DNA from: Marinoscillum furvescens DSM 4134
GTDB taxonomy: Bacteria > Bacteroidota > Bacteroidia > Cytophagales > Cyclobacteriaceae
Direction: 5' to 3'
Length of the DNA stretch: 64,000 nt
NCBI RefSeq assembly: GCF_003386095.1
Contig: NZ_QREG01000023.1
Span: 21,930 to 85,929, forward strand
In this document: one piece after another, positions 26,838-36,671 of the stretch
Position numbering within the stretch: position 1 is the stretch's first letter
Layout of the letters: every line of letters begins with the position of its first letter
Made by a program: the position numbers and the translations under genes
Notes under the pieces: generated by a model
Told to the model about the DNA's origin: nothing
The model's input: the letters and a program-made list of their open reading frames with translations, nothing else
Database searches by the model: none

Positions 26838-28073
26838 ATGGACATTATAGAAAACGTCAAGGAAGGGATAAATTCCATTAAAGCCAATAAACTCCGAACA
26901 ATCCTTACAGCTGCGATAATAGCTATAGGTATTACTTCACTTGTAGGTATTCTTACTGCCATAGAGGGTATCCAGTCGTCGATCAACGACAGCTTTTCCA
27001 ATTTGGGTGCCAATACTTTTGATATAGAAAGCAAAAGAGCCAACCGCGGCTCCAGAGATGGGAAAACCGCCAAAGTCTTTCCTCCACTGACTTATGACAA
27101 CTTATTGAGGTTTAAGGAAAAATTTACAGCTGGCCAAGTCAGCATCAATGCAGCTGTGACATGGACTGCTGAAGTTACCTATGCTTCACAAAAATCCAAC
27201 CCAAACATAAGAGTCCAGGGTGGAGACTATGACTACCTGGTAGTAGATGGGTATGATATATCGGAGGGCAGGTCTTTTTCTCAGGCTGAAGTAACTAATG
27301 GAGCAATGGTGGTAATCATTGGTTCAGAAGTGAAAAAGTCCTTGTTTGCCAATGATGAAAATCCGATAGGCAAAGAAATTAAGTTTTTGGGTGGCAAGTT
27401 TAAAGTCATTGGCATGCTGGGCACACAGGGAGGGTCCGGTGGTGATGACAGTATCGATAGGATGTGCCTGGTGCCTACGCTTACAGCGAGGAAACTGGCT
27501 GCGGGCAGACGGCTCAACTATGAAGTTACTGTAGCTGTAAACGACCCTGAAAAAATGGATGCTGCTACAGGACTCGCCACGGGTTTGATGCGAGCCATTC
27601 GAAGGGATCCGGTGAAATCTGAAAGTTCGTTTGAAGTAAAAGTAAACCAATCCTTAGCGGAAAGGCTGGGAGAAATTACAGGCTATTTGCGAATTGGTGG
27701 TTTTACTATCGGGTTTATTACGTTACTGGGAGCCTCTATAGGTTTGATGAATATAATGCTCGTATCAGTGACCGAGCGCACACGAGAAATAGGAGTGCGA
27801 AAAGCACTTGGAGCTACTCCTCTAAAAATCAGGCAGCAGTTTCTTATTGAAGCATTGGTAATCTGCCAGATGGGTGGATTGGGCGGCATTGTCTTGGGTA
27901 TAGCCATTGGCAATCTCACCTCAGGCTTGATTAGTGATGGAGGGTTTGTGATCCCTTGGGTATGGATCATTTTCGGTGTAGTTGTTGGCATGATTGTAGG
28001 ATTGATTTCCGGATATCTGCCAGCCTACAAGGCTTCTAAGCTAGACCCTATCGACTCACTTCGTTTTGAATAA
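26838..28073 (+). CDS. ABC transporter permease, MacB/FtsX type
   Basis: A 411-residue permease with one N-terminal membrane helix (residues 20-42), a periplasmic MacB_PCD domain of about 220 residues and three C-terminal helices with the FtsX motif SVTERTREIGVRKALGA. MacB-type systems export peptides, lipoproteins or antibiotics, or transmit mechanical force. No ATPase is adjacent; the lone ATPase at 4408 is of the matching class. The lipoprotein gene start overlaps its 3' end by eight bases. Confidence 0.9.
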   Translation: MDIIENVKEGINSIKANKLRTILTAAIIAIGITSLVGILTAIEGIQSSINDSFSNLGANTFDIESKRANRGSRDGKTAKVFPPLTYDNLLRFKEKFTAGQVSINAAVTWTAEVTYASQKSNPNIRVQGGDYDYLVVDGYDISEGRSFSQAEVTNGAMVVIIGSEVKKSLFANDENPIGKEIKFLGGKFKVIGMLGTQGGSGGDDSIDRMCLVPTLTARKLAAGRRLNYEVTVAVNDPEKMDAATGLATGLMRAIRRDPVKSESSFEVKVNQSLAERLGEITGYLRIGGFTIGFITLLGASIGLMNIMLVSVTERTREIGVRKALGATPLKIRQQFLIEALVICQMGGLGGIVLGIAIGNLTSGLISDGGFVIPWVWIIFGVVVGMIVGLISGYLPAYKASKLDPIDSLRFE

Positions 28074-28629
28074 ATTACTACTTCTTACGGTTACAATGCT
28101 CATGTTGTGGACGGCATGTACACCAAAAATATATACAGATCAGAAGTTTTTTACCTGCGCTAAAGAAGAGTTCGAATCTTCCAACTCAGATAAAAGTCAA
28201 CTCTTCAAGGCAGTACTACACCATGCACTATTGGAAGAAAAAGACTTGCCTGGCTACGAGTCTTTAGCTGATCCGAATCGGGTTTACGTTCTAGACTTGA
28301 TGTATCAAACGTCCCCAACGAGTGACTCACCAGAAATGACTCGAGTGACTACTTCCGAGCTGCCCTCCAGTGTAGGTGAGGTCGTCTTTTGTGTGAAAAG
28401 TAAAAGAGAGCTTCAAGAAATCGCCGATCGGGCAGGAGCTTTCATGTATCTGATTTTAGGAGTAGTAGAGCTCACCGAACAGAATGCAGTAGTAGCTATA
28501 GAAAGCCAATGGCAAACCAGCAGGTTAGATCCACTTGCCATTGCCGATGGTGGTGGCTATACTTGCCGATTCATCCAAAAAGATGACCAATGGACTTTTG
28601 ATAAAAAATTGGACAGTTGGTCTATGTAA
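28066..28629 (+). CDS. lipoprotein of unknown function
   Basis: A 187-residue protein with a TTG start and a type II signal (MNKLLLLTVTMLMLWTAC, lipobox cysteine at 18). The mature part has no domain I recognise. The overlap with the MacB-type permease suggests co-translation and perhaps a functional link at the cell envelope. Confidence 0.65.
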   Translation: MNKLLLLTVTMLMLWTACTPKIYTDQKFFTCAKEEFESSNSDKSQLFKAVLHHALLEEKDLPGYESLADPNRVYVLDLMYQTSPTSDSPEMTRVTTSELPSSVGEVVFCVKSKRELQEIADRAGAFMYLILGVVELTEQNAVVAIESQWQTSRLDPLAIADGGGYTCRFIQKDDQWTFDKKLDSWSM

Positions 28630-28641
28630 TCTTAATCGTAC

Positions 28642-29172
28642 ATGTCAGACATTACCCAAAAACTAGAGCAAACCATCCGTGACATCCCTGATTTCCCAAA
28701 ACCGGGAATTGTTTTTAAAGACATTACTCCGGTATTGGCTAACCCGGAGATAAGTAAAGCGGTAAGCGAAGCTTTTCTAAATTATTGGAAAAAGGCGCAG
28801 ATCGATGTGATTGTGGGCATCGAATCACGGGGGTTTATGTATGGACTTCCGCTTGCTCAGGGTTTAGATGTACCTTTTGTGCCTGTACGAAAAGTGGGTA
28901 AGCTACCATATACTACCATCAGGCATAGCTATGATTTGGAGTATGGGTCGGCTGAAGTAGAAATTCATACTGATGCCATTGCTCCCGGGCAACGAGTATT
29001 AATACACGATGACCTCTTGGCCACAGGTGGAACAGCTGCTGCGGCCGCTGAGCTCATTCGGAAAATTGGAGGTGAAGTGGTGGGGTATTCCTTTTTGGTG
29101 GAGCTGGCTTTTCTAAACGGTAGAGCAAAGCTTGCTGATAAGGAGGTGCATGCTCTTGTTACCTATTCTTAG
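28642..29172 (+). CDS. apt: adenine phosphoribosyltransferase
   Basis: A 176-residue purine-salvage enzyme forming AMP from adenine and PRPP. The PRPP-binding motif VLIHDDLLATGGTA lies near residues 121-134, with PDFPKPGIVFKDITP near the N-terminus and ESRGFMYG. Length is typical for bacterial Apt. It ends three bases before the stop of a convergent lipoprotein gene. Confidence 0.96.
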   Translation: MSDITQKLEQTIRDIPDFPKPGIVFKDITPVLANPEISKAVSEAFLNYWKKAQIDVIVGIESRGFMYGLPLAQGLDVPFVPVRKVGKLPYTTIRHSYDLEYGSAEVEIHTDAIAPGQRVLIHDDLLATGGTAAAAAELIRKIGGEVVGYSFLVELAFLNGRAKLADKEVHALVTYS

Positions 29173-29175
29173 GTT

Positions 29176-29520
29176 TTACTGGATAATTCGGATTTCCTTT
29201 ACCCGGTCTAGTGCATCAAACCTTACTGATAGCCTTTTGGCTATACAGTCATCATCAGCTATCAACGAATAGTAGAAGAATTTCTGATTGCGATTGTACA
29301 GTTCATGTTCTGTAGGCTGGCCTAAAAGTGTTTTGATTTCAGCCTGGCCTTCTCCCAGGAGTTTTTCTTGCTGACTCACGAGCAACTCCGCATGAGACAG
29401 CCTATTGTCTTTACAGGTAAGTTTTGAATGCTCCCACGAGGCTGCATCAAACCCATCGATCTCAGGAGTGCTATAACAAGCGGAAAGGAATACAAGCATC
29501 AGTGGAAAAATACGATTCAT
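29176..29520 (-). CDS. small lipoprotein, BamE/SmpA-like fold possible
   Basis: A 114-residue lipoprotein. The ATG at 29520 gives a clean lipobox (MLVFLSAC, cysteine 15), and its ATGA overlaps the stop of the upstream desaturase gene. The longer frame from 29694 lies inside that gene and is rejected. The pattern KTLLGQPTEHELYNRNQKFFYYSL resembles the SmpA/OmlA (BamE) core, where a helix leads into LGxP and strands. A role in outer-membrane assembly would be inference. Confidence 0.65.
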   Translation of the reverse strand: MNRIFPLMLVFLSACYSTPEIDGFDAASWEHSKLTCKDNRLSHAELLVSQQEKLLGEGQAEIKTLLGQPTEHELYNRNQKFFYYSLIADDDCIAKRLSVRFDALDRVKEIRIIQ

Positions 29521-30749
29521 CAGTGTGGTATACTCTGTTTGATAGTAGGTGCCGGAGCACGCGAAATTAGGTAGAAGGCAACTAATGAACCAATACTCAG
29601 AACAATAGTTGGGATGAAAAAATAGGGAGAAGGGGAAATAGCGTAAACTAATATTCCACATGCTACTAATCGCAGATACTCTAGTGCTTGCCATTTACTC
29701 TGTTCCAATAGAACTCCGAACTGAGCCACGGACCAAATAATGAACCCTCCAAACGTAAGCTGCTGAACGATATTCATTTGATCACGGGTAAAAAGAAAAA
29801 TGGAGGTAATACCGAGAATGGCTATAAATTGAAAAAAGAGATACACCTGCAAATGACGCCAGGTGTTCGCATTAAATTTTTGATAAGTATCAGAATTCGG
29901 TTCTTCAACTTGAATGGGGCCTCCAAGTATTTCTGGTCTCCATCCGGGTTTGTAAAACGTCACTTTTAGCTTATTGAAAAAACCTGGTGTTTCGCGAAGC
30001 TGACGAGCCATATCTAAATAATGTTGCAGGTTAGCTCTTATTGGGTTCCAGGTGTTGATGGGTTTGGTAATGCCATAAGTGGGGCGTTCTTCCTCTTCTT
30101 GAAAGGTCCCAAAAATCCGATCCCAAATGATCAGTGATCCCGCATGGTTTTTATCAATGTATTTGGGGTTTTTGCCATGATGTACCCGGTGGTGTGACGG
30201 TGTATTAAATATCCACTCAATCGGTTTAGGCAACTTCCCAATGGTTTCTGTATGAATCCAAAATTGATATACTGTATTGAGTGCCGAGACCAGGAGAAAG
30301 TCCAGGGTGTTAAAGCCCAAAATGGCTAGAGGAAGGTAGAACCAAAACGTCCACAAAGCTTGAAAAGACCCTTGGCGTAATGCTACAGAAAAGTTGTAGT
30401 CTTCGCTCTGGTGGTGCACTACATGACCACCCCAAAACAAGTTGACTTCATGACTCATTCGGTGCCCCCAATAGTAACAAAAATCAACGCCAAGAATCAG
30501 GAGTAGCCAGTACCACCATGAATTGGGTAGGTGAAACACCGCCAAATATTCGAATGCCATCTGATAAACTCCTACCATGGCAACCTTAATAAACGCCCCG
30601 GTTATTTGCTGGGTGATCCCACATGAAATATTCGTCATGGCGTCATTTAGCCGGTAGATCTGCCTCTTACGAACGAGCTGAATCATCAGCTCAATGGCTA
30701 TTAGGGTAAAGTATAGGGGTATACTTAAAATAATGGGGTCAATGTTCAT
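29520..30749 (-). CDS. sterol desaturase/fatty acid hydroxylase family membrane enzyme
   Basis: A 409-residue integral membrane diiron enzyme. The eight-histidine signature is present: HRMSH near residue 98, HVVHH near 110 and HRVHH near 200. Hydrophobic segments lie before, between and after them, and three or four further helices make up the C-terminal third. The length and extra helices resemble alkylglycerol-monooxygenase-like members. The hydroxylated lipid is unknown. The ATG at 30749 is preferred over a TTG at 30779. Confidence 0.85.
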   Translation of the reverse strand: MNIDPIILSIPLYFTLIAIELMIQLVRKRQIYRLNDAMTNISCGITQQITGAFIKVAMVGVYQMAFEYLAVFHLPNSWWYWLLLILGVDFCYYWGHRMSHEVNLFWGGHVVHHQSEDYNFSVALRQGSFQALWTFWFYLPLAILGFNTLDFLLVSALNTVYQFWIHTETIGKLPKPIEWIFNTPSHHRVHHGKNPKYIDKNHAGSLIIWDRIFGTFQEEEERPTYGITKPINTWNPIRANLQHYLDMARQLRETPGFFNKLKVTFYKPGWRPEILGGPIQVEEPNSDTYQKFNANTWRHLQVYLFFQFIAILGITSIFLFTRDQMNIVQQLTFGGFIIWSVAQFGVLLEQSKWQALEYLRLVACGILVYAISPSPYFFIPTIVLSIGSLVAFYLISRAPAPTIKQSIPH

Positions 30750-30784
30750 ACCCTTAAAAATAGGAAATCCTTTAGCCAATCGAA

Positions 30785-31402
30785 TTATTCTTCGACAAGC
30801 TCACTAAGGTTTTCTTCCAATTGTTTTAGGTAAGGACCAAAAGCTTTTTTGTTGAGGTAGCGAGCCAGGAAATAACCAACCACTGTACTAACAAGGATCA
30901 CCACACCAAAAATAATCCAGGACTTTGTGCTGTTTAATATGGGTTGCTCTCCAGCCATCCACTGAAACCCCAGTAAAAATCCACTTGCAGCGCAGACGGG
31001 GTATAGGCATAATGCCACGTGTTCCTCGTACCGCAATACCTTTTCAATACGCTTCTTGTAGTTTTTGACACTTGTACGTACGTTTTGTGTCATGTCGATT
31101 CCTGCTTTGAGGATTCGATATTCTTGAAAAAGTAAAATGGATCCACTCACATATGCAGCAAAAAGAATAATGAGGAGATACTGGGACACCACAGGCATAG
31201 CTATAGGGATGATAGCTCCAAAGACCAACGCGAACGCTATAGCGAAATAGGCCTTGGAACGTATGCCGCGTAGCAGTTTTTCCATAGGAGCAGAGGAGCG
31301 TTTTACTGCATTTCCATGGATTACATCACTTGTTTGCTTCTCAGCGTCAGCATTTGCGATGTTTACTTCTTTCCATAGGTCTTTCAATTCGTCCATGTGC
31401 AT
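30785..31402 (-). CDS. membrane protein downstream of ECF sigma, possible anti-sigma factor
   Basis: A 205-residue protein with a soluble N-terminus (MDELKDLWKEVN...), four hydrophobic segments (about residues 52-70, 75-95, 130-150, 165-185) and a charged tail. Its start lies inside the 3' end of the sigma gene (18-base overlap), so the two are co-translated. That position suggests it regulates the sigma factor, but no zinc-binding or FecR motif is visible. Confidence 0.65.
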   Translation of the reverse strand: MHMDELKDLWKEVNIANADAEKQTSDVIHGNAVKRSSAPMEKLLRGIRSKAYFAIAFALVFGAIIPIAMPVVSQYLLIILFAAYVSGSILLFQEYRILKAGIDMTQNVRTSVKNYKKRIEKVLRYEEHVALCLYPVCAASGFLLGFQWMAGEQPILNSTKSWIIFGVVILVSTVVGYFLARYLNKKAFGPYLKQLEENLSELVEE

Positions 31403-31869
31403 TCCTTTAGTTTCTTTGATAGCTGCTGTTTTATTCTGTGAAGTTTTACTCCTACATTATTAGGAGTCATTCCCAGTATTTCGGCTATTTCGCCATTGTC
31501 AAAGTCTTCCAGGTGCAGCGTAATGATCGTTTTATTGATGTCTGAAAGCTGCCGAATAGCTCGCATCAGCAGTTCGGCTCGATCACTGGATTCTGTGGGA
31601 GTGTAGCGTAGATTTTTTTGTGCTTCCAGAGAGGATAGGGGTGGTTTCAGTTTTCTCCGGTAGGTGAGGGCGGTATTGAGAGCCACCCGATAGAGCCATG
31701 TACTAAACTTGGAAGCACCCTTAAACTTATCAACTGCACGCCACGCCTGGAGCTGAATTTCCTGTGTAAGATCCTCCCGGTCAATAGGATCATCACAATA
31801 CAGGTATACAATCTTTTGAATGATGCCCAGATGCTGTTGTATATGGTGGATAAATTCTTGTTCAGTCAA
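31384..31869 (-). CDS. ECF-type RNA polymerase sigma factor
   Basis: A 161-residue sigma factor with only regions 2 and 4. Region 2 includes YCDDPIDREDLTQEIQLQAWRAVDKF and FSTWLYRVALNTAL; region 4 includes the HTH DNGEIAEILGMTPNNVGVKLHRIKQQL. It presumably directs a small envelope-stress-type regulon including its own operon. It is divergent from the small membrane protein at 31951 across an 81-bp gap. Confidence 0.92.
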   Translation of the reverse strand: MTEQEFIHHIQQHLGIIQKIVYLYCDDPIDREDLTQEIQLQAWRAVDKFKGASKFSTWLYRVALNTALTYRRKLKPPLSSLEAQKNLRYTPTESSDRAELLMRAIRQLSDINKTIITLHLEDFDNGEIAEILGMTPNNVGVKLHRIKQQLSKKLKECTWTN

Positions 31870-31950
31870 AGGTGAATGTGGTTAGAGTGACCTACTTTTG
31901 CTCTCATTAGTAGAGTCTGGTCTTCAAATATTACACCCCGGAGCATAATT

Positions 31951-32373
31951 ATGGTAAAAGTTGTCAACTTTTTGAAATTCCTGTCCATTGTTCTTTTTTT
32001 AGGTATTCTCCTCATGGTTTATGCCTATTTGCCTGTTCAGGTTAGTCTGGAAACGGCACCTGGGGGTTACCAGCTCCATAAAGAAACTTTCTTCTATTAC
32101 ACGATCACTGGATTTATAGTCATCAACATCGTGTTGCTGGCATTTCAAAAGCTCAATGAAAAGCGGCTTTCGGGCGATCCCCTCAAAGCATGGATGAGAG
32201 GCTTAGGCTTTGTGGTAAACATATACCTTACACTGATAATCGGTTTCATCGGTGTGATCAATAACACCACTCATCTGGACCCGGCAAGTTTTGCATACCT
32301 CAATTACCTGGGGCCGTTTCTATTGGTCGCCTGGTTTGTAGGATTATTTTATTTGGTTTTTTCTAAGCGGTAA
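31951..32373 (+). CDS. small four-helix membrane protein, unknown
   Basis: A 140-residue protein with four hydrophobic helices (about residues 8-28, 46-66, 82-102, 115-137) and short polar loops. No motif is recognised. It lies alone between the ECF operon and parE. Confidence 0.6.
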   Translation: MVKVVNFLKFLSIVLFLGILLMVYAYLPVQVSLETAPGGYQLHKETFFYYTITGFIVINIVLLAFQKLNEKRLSGDPLKAWMRGLGFVVNIYLTLIIGFIGVINNTTHLDPASFAYLNYLGPFLLVAWFVGLFYLVFSKR

Positions 32374-32529
32374 AACTCACTGAATAGCAGTTTATTAAGG
32401 AGGATGATTTCAATCAAAATCCTAAGTTATCAGTGTTTTTAACACGTTTTGAAATCTGAATTTTTGTATAAATTCCGATTTTAGTTTGGTTTAAGACAGT
32501 TTCAATCTACTCGAATTGACTTAAAAAGT

Positions 32530-34407
32530 ATGGCGGACGTTCAATACAACGAAGACAGTATTAAATCACTAGACTGGAAGGAGCACATCAGGCTCCGACC
32601 GGGTATGTACATTGGTAAGTTAGGTGATGGATCTGCGCATGATGATGGTATCTATGTACTCGTAAAGGAGATAATAGACAACTCCATAGATGAACATATG
32701 ATGGGACATGGCAAAACCATTCACATCAAAGTGACAGACAGAAGGGTAGAAGTACGTGACTATGGACGTGGAATTCCGCTGGGTAAAGTGGTGGACTGTG
32801 TGAGTAAAATCAATACGGGTGGTAAGTATGACTCTGGAGCCTTTCAAAAGTCTGTAGGCTTGAATGGAGTCGGTACCAAAGCTGTAAACGCACTGAGTAA
32901 TTACTTCAAAGTGCAATCTTATAGAGATGGTGAAACCAAAGCCGCAGAGTTTGAACAGGGAGAGCTTATCAATGATGCTAAGATTGAGAAAACCTCTGAG
33001 CGCAATGGTACTGCCACCATTTTTGAGCCGGATGAATCGGTGTTTAAGAATTACCATTTCCGTCCAGAATTTTTAGAAAACCTGCTGTGGAATTACGCTT
33101 TCCTAAATGCAGGTCTTACCATCAACTTTAATGGCAAGAAGTACCATTCAGAAAATGGGTTGCTTGATTTGCTTCAGCGAAAAACAGACGAAGAAGCATT
33201 AAGGTATCCAATTATCCATTTGAAAGGTAACGATATCGAGGTGGCTCTTACTCATGCCAATCAATATGGCGAGGAGTATTATTCCTTTGTGAATGGCCAG
33301 CACACCACCCAGGGAGGAACACACCTGGCGGCACTGCGTGAGTCTATTGTAAAGACACTTCGTGACTTCTATGGCAAAAACTTCGATGCGGCTGATGTGC
33401 GAGCATCGATTGTAGGAGCCATCGCAGTAAGAGTACAAGAGCCAGTATTCGAAAGTCAGACAAAAACTAAGTTGGGGTCACAGAATGTAGCTCCGGACGG
33501 ACCTACCATGCGTACCTTCGTCAATGACTTCATTAAAACTGAGCTAGATAACTTTCTGCACAGAAATAGCGATACAGCCGATGCGCTCTTAAAACGTATT
33601 TTACAGTCAGAGAGAGAGCGAAAAGAGATTGCAGGGATTAAAAAACTAGCTAACGAACGTGCCAAAAAAGCAAACCTGCACAATAAAAAATTACGCGACT
33701 GCCGTATTCATTACAACGATAAGCGTGGTAAAGAAGAGGTGCTCGACAAAACGATGATTTTCATCACAGAGGGGGACAGTGCTAGTGGATCTATTACCAA
33801 GTCACGTGATGTGCAGACTCAGGCTGTTTTTAGTTTAAGAGGCAAGCCGTTCAACTGTTTTGGGCAAACCAAGAAGGTGGTATATGAAAATGAAGAGTTT
33901 AACCTACTGCAACACGCTCTGAACATAGAAGATGGATTGGAAGGGCTTCGCTATAGAAAAATAGTGATTGCTACCGACGCAGATGTAGACGGAATGCACA
34001 TCCGCCTATTGATGCTCACCTATTTTCTGCAGTTCTTTCCTGAGTTGGTTCGTAACAACCATGTTTACATACTGGAGACACCGCTCTTTAGAGTGAGGAA
34101 CAAAAAAGAAACCATCTATTGTTACAGTGAGCAGGAGCGACGCGATGCTATTGCCAGGTTGGGCGGTAAACCAGAAATCACTCGATTTAAAGGCTTGGGT
34201 GAAATCTCGCCAGAAGAGTTTGGCGGCTTTATCGGAGATGATATCCGTTTAGAGCCAGTGATTCTGCAAAAGGACACGAAAATCAAAGATTTGCTCAGGT
34301 TCTACATGGGTAAAAACACCCCTGATCGTCAGGAATTTATCATTGACAGGCTGAGAATCGAAAAGGATCTGATAGACGAAGATCTGCAGAAGCAAGTAGT
34401 AGCCTGA
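32530..34407 (+). CDS. parE: DNA topoisomerase IV subunit B
   Basis: A 625-residue ATPase subunit. The GHKL ATP site is at [19 protein letters not shown] and [14 protein letters not shown], and the QTKTK loop carries the ATP-sensing lysine. The TOPRIM domain has [10 protein letters not shown] and [12 protein letters not shown]. The length fits ParE rather than GyrB, which is larger. It works with ParC to decatenate daughter chromosomes. The usual partner gene is not adjacent: two secreted-protein genes intervene. Confidence 0.94.
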   Translation: MADVQYNEDSIKSLDWKEHIRLRPGMYIGKLGDGSAHDDGIYVLVKEIIDNSIDEHMMGHGKTIHIKVTDRRVEVRDYGRGIPLGKVVDCVSKINTGGKYDSGAFQKSVGLNGVGTKAVNALSNYFKVQSYRDGETKAAEFEQGELINDAKIEKTSERNGTATIFEPDESVFKNYHFRPEFLENLLWNYAFLNAGLTINFNGKKYHSENGLLDLLQRKTDEEALRYPIIHLKGNDIEVALTHANQYGEEYYSFVNGQHTTQGGTHLAALRESIVKTLRDFYGKNFDAADVRASIVGAIAVRVQEPVFESQTKTKLGSQNVAPDGPTMRTFVNDFIKTELDNFLHRNSDTADALLKRILQSERERKEIAGIKKLANERAKKANLHNKKLRDCRIHYNDKRGKEEVLDKTMIFITEGDSASGSITKSRDVQTQAVFSLRGKPFNCFGQTKKVVYENEEFNLLQHALNIEDGLEGLRYRKIVIATDADVDGMHIRLLMLTYFLQFFPELVRNNHVYILETPLFRVRNKKETIYCYSEQERRDAIARLGGKPEITRFKGLGEISPEEFGGFIGDDIRLEPVILQKDTKIKDLLRFYMGKNTPDRQEFIIDRLRIEKDLIDEDLQKQVVA

Positions 34408-34412
34408 TATTG

Positions 34413-35633
34413 ATGAAAACGACCCAATTATATGTAGCATGTTTTGTCTTGATGGCAGGCTTATGGTCCTGTTCGGATGGAGGAGATGAGACACCCAAGC
34501 CGGAAGAGAGTCCGTCTACTTTGGTAGCGGATGAAAGCTTTGGTACCTGGAGAAGTGGTGATCTTCGTGGATTTATAGGTTTTTCTGGTCTTGATATCAG
34601 CAGTGAGGCGATGACGCATGACGTCAACCTTTTCAAGGTGAGGTATACTACTATGTACCAAAACCAGGAGATTGAAGCTTCTACATTGGTGATCTTGCCA
34701 GCAAATGAGGAAGGTGAAAATGAAGCATTTTCAGTGTTTAGTTTTCAGCATGGTACGATAGCTTCAGATGCTGAGGCACCTACCAATCAAGCCATCAACA
34801 GCCAAACCAATATTTTCTTGTCGTCACTTGCCAGTACAGGACAAGTAGTGGTAGTACCAGATCTGATCGGATTTGGGGCTTCGGCCGATTACGTGCACCC
34901 TTACTATGTGGAAGAACTCACAGCCACGGCTACCATAGATGCCATCTACGCTGCTCGCGAGTTGGCCACAGCCAATGACTTGGCATTGGATGGAGAGCTA
35001 TACCTTGGAGGTTATTCGCAGGGAGGCTATTCTACCATGGCCACTCATAAGCATATAGAAGAAAAAGGCGTCAGTTTTTTTGAGTTGAAAGCTTCGTTTC
35101 CATCCTCTGGAGGGTATGATGTGAAGGCATTTCAAGAGTACTTCTTTGGGTTAGAGACCTACCATCAGCCGTTCTACATGGCTTTTGTAGCGTACGGTTA
35201 TGCAGAAGCATATGGTTGGTCAGATGCATTACCAAAGCTTTTCAACGAACCTTACGCTTCTAAAATCCCTCAGTTATTTGACGGGTCACAAAGTGGCGGG
35301 CTTATCAATAAGGAATTAAACGATACACTCAGCGTCTTTTTAACAGCCGATATTCTGGCCAATATTGATAATTACCCGGATTTCAAGGATGCACTTGTAG
35401 CCAATAGCCTTACCGACTGGACACCCACGATCCCTATGTATATGTATCATGGCGATGCAGACATTACTGTTCCTTTTGAAAACAGTCAATTGACGTATGA
35501 TCAACTGATCGCTAATGGCGCATCGAAGGAGGTAGTAACCTTTACGGCCTTCGAAGGAGCTACGCATGGCACAGGAGTATCGCCTTACATTGAGGCTTTC
35601 ATAGAAGTGCTTTTAAAACTCGAAACCCAATAA
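34413..35633 (+). CDS. lipoprotein alpha/beta-hydrolase (secretory lipase-like)
   Basis: A 406-residue lipoprotein; the lipobox GLWSC puts the acylated cysteine at 20. The nucleophile elbow GYSQGG lies near residue 195, the acid in YHGDADITVPF near 345 and the histidine in EGATHGTG near 380, a full triad. The layout resembles secretory lipases and bacterial lipoprotein esterases that act outside the cytoplasm. The start follows the parE stop by five bases; a TTG one codon upstream is possible. Confidence 0.82.
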   Translation: MKTTQLYVACFVLMAGLWSCSDGGDETPKPEESPSTLVADESFGTWRSGDLRGFIGFSGLDISSEAMTHDVNLFKVRYTTMYQNQEIEASTLVILPANEEGENEAFSVFSFQHGTIASDAEAPTNQAINSQTNIFLSSLASTGQVVVVPDLIGFGASADYVHPYYVEELTATATIDAIYAARELATANDLALDGELYLGGYSQGGYSTMATHKHIEEKGVSFFELKASFPSSGGYDVKAFQEYFFGLETYHQPFYMAFVAYGYAEAYGWSDALPKLFNEPYASKIPQLFDGSQSGGLINKELNDTLSVFLTADILANIDNYPDFKDALVANSLTDWTPTIPMYMYHGDADITVPFENSQLTYDQLIANGASKEVVTFTAFEGATHGTGVSPYIEAFIEVLLKLETQ

Positions 35634-35641
35634 TAACCCCC

Positions 35642-36628
35642 ATGAATAAAATCATTACTGTTTTTTGTCTAAGTCTACTAATGGTGTTCGGTGCCCTGGC
35701 ACAGTACAACAAAGAGAATCCTCTCACTCATACCTATTCCATTGTGGCGTATGATAAAACCTCAGGAGACATAGGTGTGGCTGTTCAGTCTCATTGGTTT
35801 TCTGTAGGCACAGTAGTGACCTGGGCGGAAGCGGGAGTAGGGGCAATTGCCACACAGTCATTTTCCAATCCAGCTTTTGGGCCTCAGGGACTTGCCTTAC
35901 TAAAAACAGGTCTGAATGCCGAGCAAACGCTCGCTGCACTCATCGCTAGTGATGAAGGAGAAGCCTATCGGCAAGTAGGTGTGATCGATGCTTCCGGACT
36001 GGCTGCATCTCATACTGGAAGTAAAAACATTCCAGCTGCTGGCCATCTGGTAGGTGAAGGGTATGCCGTTCAAGCCAATTTAATGGAAAAAGAAACCGTT
36101 TGGCCTGCAATGGCTCGTGCATTTGAAGACTCTGAAGGCAAGCCACTCGCTGAGCGACTTATATTAGCGCTGGAAGCTGCTCAACGTGAAGGTGGAGATA
36201 TCCGGGGAAAGCAATCAGCTGCAGTATTGGTAGTTTCGGGTAAATCCACGGGAAAGCCCTGGATAGACCGTAAGGTGGATTTGCGGGTAGATGACCATGC
36301 TGAACCGCTTCTGGAGATTCGCAGATTGTGGAAAGTACACCAGGCCTACGAATTCATGAACCAGGGAGATCATGCGGTAGAGGCCGGTGATTTTGAAAAG
36401 GCAGGTAAACTTTATGAGCGAGCAGAGCAGATGTTTCCGGACAACCTGGAAATGCAGTACTGGCACGCCATCAACCTCGCCAATATTGGGGAAATGGAAA
36501 AAGCTCTCCCAATGTTTAAAAGCATTTTTAAAAAGGACTCTAAGTGGAAAACACTTACCCCCAGACTGCTGGACAATGGAGTGTTAACCGTGGGTGAAGA
36601 GGACTTAAAGAAGATATTGAAACAATAA
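35642..36628 (+). CDS. secreted DUF1028 protein with TPR tail
   Basis: A 328-residue protein with a signal peptide (cleavage at ALA-Q, about residue 20). Residues 22-225 form a DUF1028 domain (THTYSIVAYDKTSGDIGVAV, QSFSNPAFGPQGL, DIRGKQSAAVLVV), an Ntn-hydrolase-like fold of unknown activity. Residues 230-315 form about two TPR units. It begins eight bases after the lipase stop, so the two are co-transcribed. The role is unknown. Confidence 0.85.
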   Translation: MNKIITVFCLSLLMVFGALAQYNKENPLTHTYSIVAYDKTSGDIGVAVQSHWFSVGTVVTWAEAGVGAIATQSFSNPAFGPQGLALLKTGLNAEQTLAALIASDEGEAYRQVGVIDASGLAASHTGSKNIPAAGHLVGEGYAVQANLMEKETVWPAMARAFEDSEGKPLAERLILALEAAQREGGDIRGKQSAAVLVVSGKSTGKPWIDRKVDLRVDDHAEPLLEIRRLWKVHQAYEFMNQGDHAVEAGDFEKAGKLYERAEQMFPDNLEMQYWHAINLANIGEMEKALPMFKSIFKKDSKWKTLTPRLLDNGVLTVGEEDLKKILKQ

Positions 36629-36671
36629 GACGTTTTATTTTTAGCACTTAAAACTTAAAGCACAAGAGTAC

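Noticed and set aside
29521..29694. N-terminal extension of the small lipoprotein
   Set aside because: It lies inside the desaturase coding sequence and would hide the lipobox signal peptide.
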